Position numbers and translations under genes: made by a program
Shown here: positions 63,034-64,000 of the stretch, piece by piece
Layout of the letters: each line of letters opens with the position of its first letter
Position numbering within the stretch: position 1 is the stretch's first letter
Notes under the pieces: model-generated
The model's database searches: none
What the model was told of the DNA's origin: nothing
What the model saw: the letters and a program-made list of their open reading frames with translations, nothing else
Assembly: GCF_024519435.1 (NCBI RefSeq)
Contig: NZ_JALJRZ010000007.1
Span: 186,001 to 250,000, forward strand
DNA length: 64,000 nucleotides
DNA from: Terrabacter sp. Ter38
GTDB lineage: Bacteria > Actinomycetota > Actinomycetes > Actinomycetales > Dermatophilaceae
Direction: 5' to 3'

Positions 63034-63432
63034 TCACCCCGTGTTCGTGGGAGGCCACTCGACAAGTGGTTTACCGATCTCCCATTCATGACCGCATGGA
63101 TCGACAACCCGGCCAACGAGCCACCCGTGCTCCTGATCGACGGGCGACTTCTCAGTCGCGCCGGCCGCGACCGCCCTCCCGTGCACGGCCGCGGGATCGT
63201 CGACGACAAGCAGGATTCGACCTGTTGAACCGCCGACGTTCCGAGGCACCAGTCGCTCGGAACTCGCCCCGGCGGTGGCTACCCAGAAGACGGCTTCGCC
63301 GATCGCCAATTGAGCAACGATGTCTTCCCCGTCGCCCGTCATGTGAAGCCGCCTGGCTCCGAAGGCGTTCTCGTAGAAGCTGACAGCAGAGGCGCCGGCG
63401 TCTACCCACAACTCAGGTTGGATGGTCGTCAT
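63034..63432 (-). CDS. VOC-family (PhnB-like) protein
   Basis: A 132-residue VOC protein: IQPELWVDAGASAVSFYENA and FGARRLHMTGDGEDIVAQLA at the start, AIGEAVFWVA, then LLVVDDPAAVHGRAVAAGAT and WLVGRVVDPCGHEWEIGKP at the end. The order of elements and the DPxGHxWxI ending are those of PhnB/glyoxalase-like proteins. Metal ligands are partly present (final Glu in WEIGK). The start is ATG 63432. No operon partner. Substrate unknown. Confidence 0.85.
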   Translation of the reverse strand: MTTIQPELWVDAGASAVSFYENAFGARRLHMTGDGEDIVAQLAIGEAVFWVATAGASSERLVPRNVGGSTGRILLVVDDPAAVHGRAVAAGATEKSPVDQEHGWLVGRVVDPCGHEWEIGKPLVEWPPTNTG

Positions 63433-63625
63433 CGCTGTAGTCTCCAGCAGGCCCGTACAACGCGCACTCGGCGGCAGATGCGTGCGTACCTGCGGACCAC
63501 CTGGGCCACGTCCCAGCCACCCAGCGCCTAGGCGGCAGCGCTTCAACCTGGGGGTCGAGCCACCCGTTATCAGCCCTGAGGATCGGGACGAGCGCTGGGC
63601 GCCTCGGCGCGCCCGGCCTAGACGG

Positions 63626-64000
63626 TCATTCGCCAGTGGGGCCGCCCGCAAGCTCGGCCACGATGTCGAGATGGCCGACATGTCTGGCGTACTCCTGTAC
63701 GAGGTGGAGCAGCACCCTTTCGAGTGTTGCCGGTGGCTGACCATCCCACCGAGGGCCGGGCCTTCCGACATCGGTCAGAGCGTGGGCCCGAATGATGGCG
63801 TTGCTGCGTCCGGACTGCTCGCGGAAGGCCACGAGTAGGTCGGTGAGAGGCTCGGTGTCGTCCACGAACCAGTGCCCATTGCGGCTGTCCGCCCACGGCT
63901 CGGCAACCGTGGCACCTTCGAATCCCCACACGAGCCATCGCTGCTCGACACGCGTCAGGTGCTTCAAGAGCTCTACCGGTGTCCACGCAGACGGGAGTCT
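63626..64000 (-). CDS. DinB-family (DUF664) protein, N-terminus outside the window
   Basis: The minus-strand frame stays open through base 64000, so at least 124 residues are present and the N-terminal ~50 are missing. TPVELLKHLTRVEQRWLVWG carries the first metal His of the four-helix DinB fold. SNAIIRAHALTDVGRPG and TLERVLLHLVQEYARHVGHL give the second metal site H-x3-H (ARHVGHLD). A TTG at 63967 could be mistaken for a start, but the family similarity runs through it. Thiol-dependent enzymes and inert members both occur in the family. Confidence 0.85.
   Translation of the reverse strand, partial: RLPSAWTPVELLKHLTRVEQRWLVWGFEGATVAEPWADSRNGHWFVDDTEPLTDLLVAFREQSGRSNAIIRAHALTDVGRPGPRWDGQPPATLERVLLHLVQEYARHVGHLDIVAELAGGPTGE

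Overview
The window reads as chromosomal DNA of a high-GC Gram-positive actinobacterium. A Micrococcales member close to the Intrasporangiaceae is the best guess, made from family content and not from any database search. The pointers are many GTG starts, GTGA/ATGA stop-start overlaps, leaderless-type promoters, a mycothiol-dependent (MDMPI-type) enzyme, two ANTAR regulators, an acVLRF1-type release factor, and a SufR-SufBDCSU-DUF59 iron-sulfur operon in the usual actinobacterial order.

Layout. 1-10.4 kb is core metabolism: transketolase (tkt, cut by the window edge) diverges from haem O synthase (ctaB). A minus-strand run follows, in transcription order ABC ATPase, ABC permease, DUF2231 membrane protein, haem A synthase (ctaA), a two-component pair and a GNAT-NUDIX fusion. 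psd and pssA (phosphatidylethanolamine synthesis) sit on the plus strand. 10.4-17.5 kb is sufR-sufB-sufD-sufC-sufS-sufU-DUF59 followed by acVLRF1. 17.5-38 kb is mostly single genes and small pairs: a zinc metallopeptidase, a WYL regulator diverging from a DinB protein, an XRE regulator diverging from methionine aminopeptidase, a FemX-like plus alanine-racemase-like pair, a GH63/MGH1 glucosidase, an HxlR regulator diverging from an MFS exporter across a perfect palindrome, a MerR regulator fused to two domains of the DNA sliding clamp, an ABC-F protein, an enoyl-CoA hydratase, an ABC exporter and SURF1.

From about 38.2 kb the gene density falls. Gaps of 300-900 bases appear, together with broken or reduced genes: a frameshifted ANTAR regulator, a tautomerase without its N-terminal proline, a cation antiporter stump and a hydrolase with a rebuilt active site. 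This part also holds a Ser/Thr kinase, a second-site pyrE, DUF6325 with a repeat-built micro-ORF, a sulfatase with its formylglycine-generating enzyme, an aldo-keto reductase, aminopeptidase N, a PAP2 phosphatase, an intact IS256-family insertion with target duplication, and a 1025-residue membrane-anchored GH67-like protein. It looks like accessory DNA built up piecemeal; no phage, conjugation or CRISPR genes are visible.

How the genes work together. ctaB, ctaA and SURF1 all serve the haem a-type cytochrome oxidase. The suf genes form one complete Fe-S assembly line with its own Cys-containing regulator. psd and pssA are consecutive steps read backwards along one lipid pathway. The sulfatase carries the Cys that the adjacent FGE would convert to formylglycine. 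FemX and the racemase-like protein point to cell-wall cross-bridge chemistry. The most unusual items are the MerR/sliding-clamp fusion with a self-operator, the membrane GH67-like protein, and a DNA-level GTATGCC signal scattered across the window.
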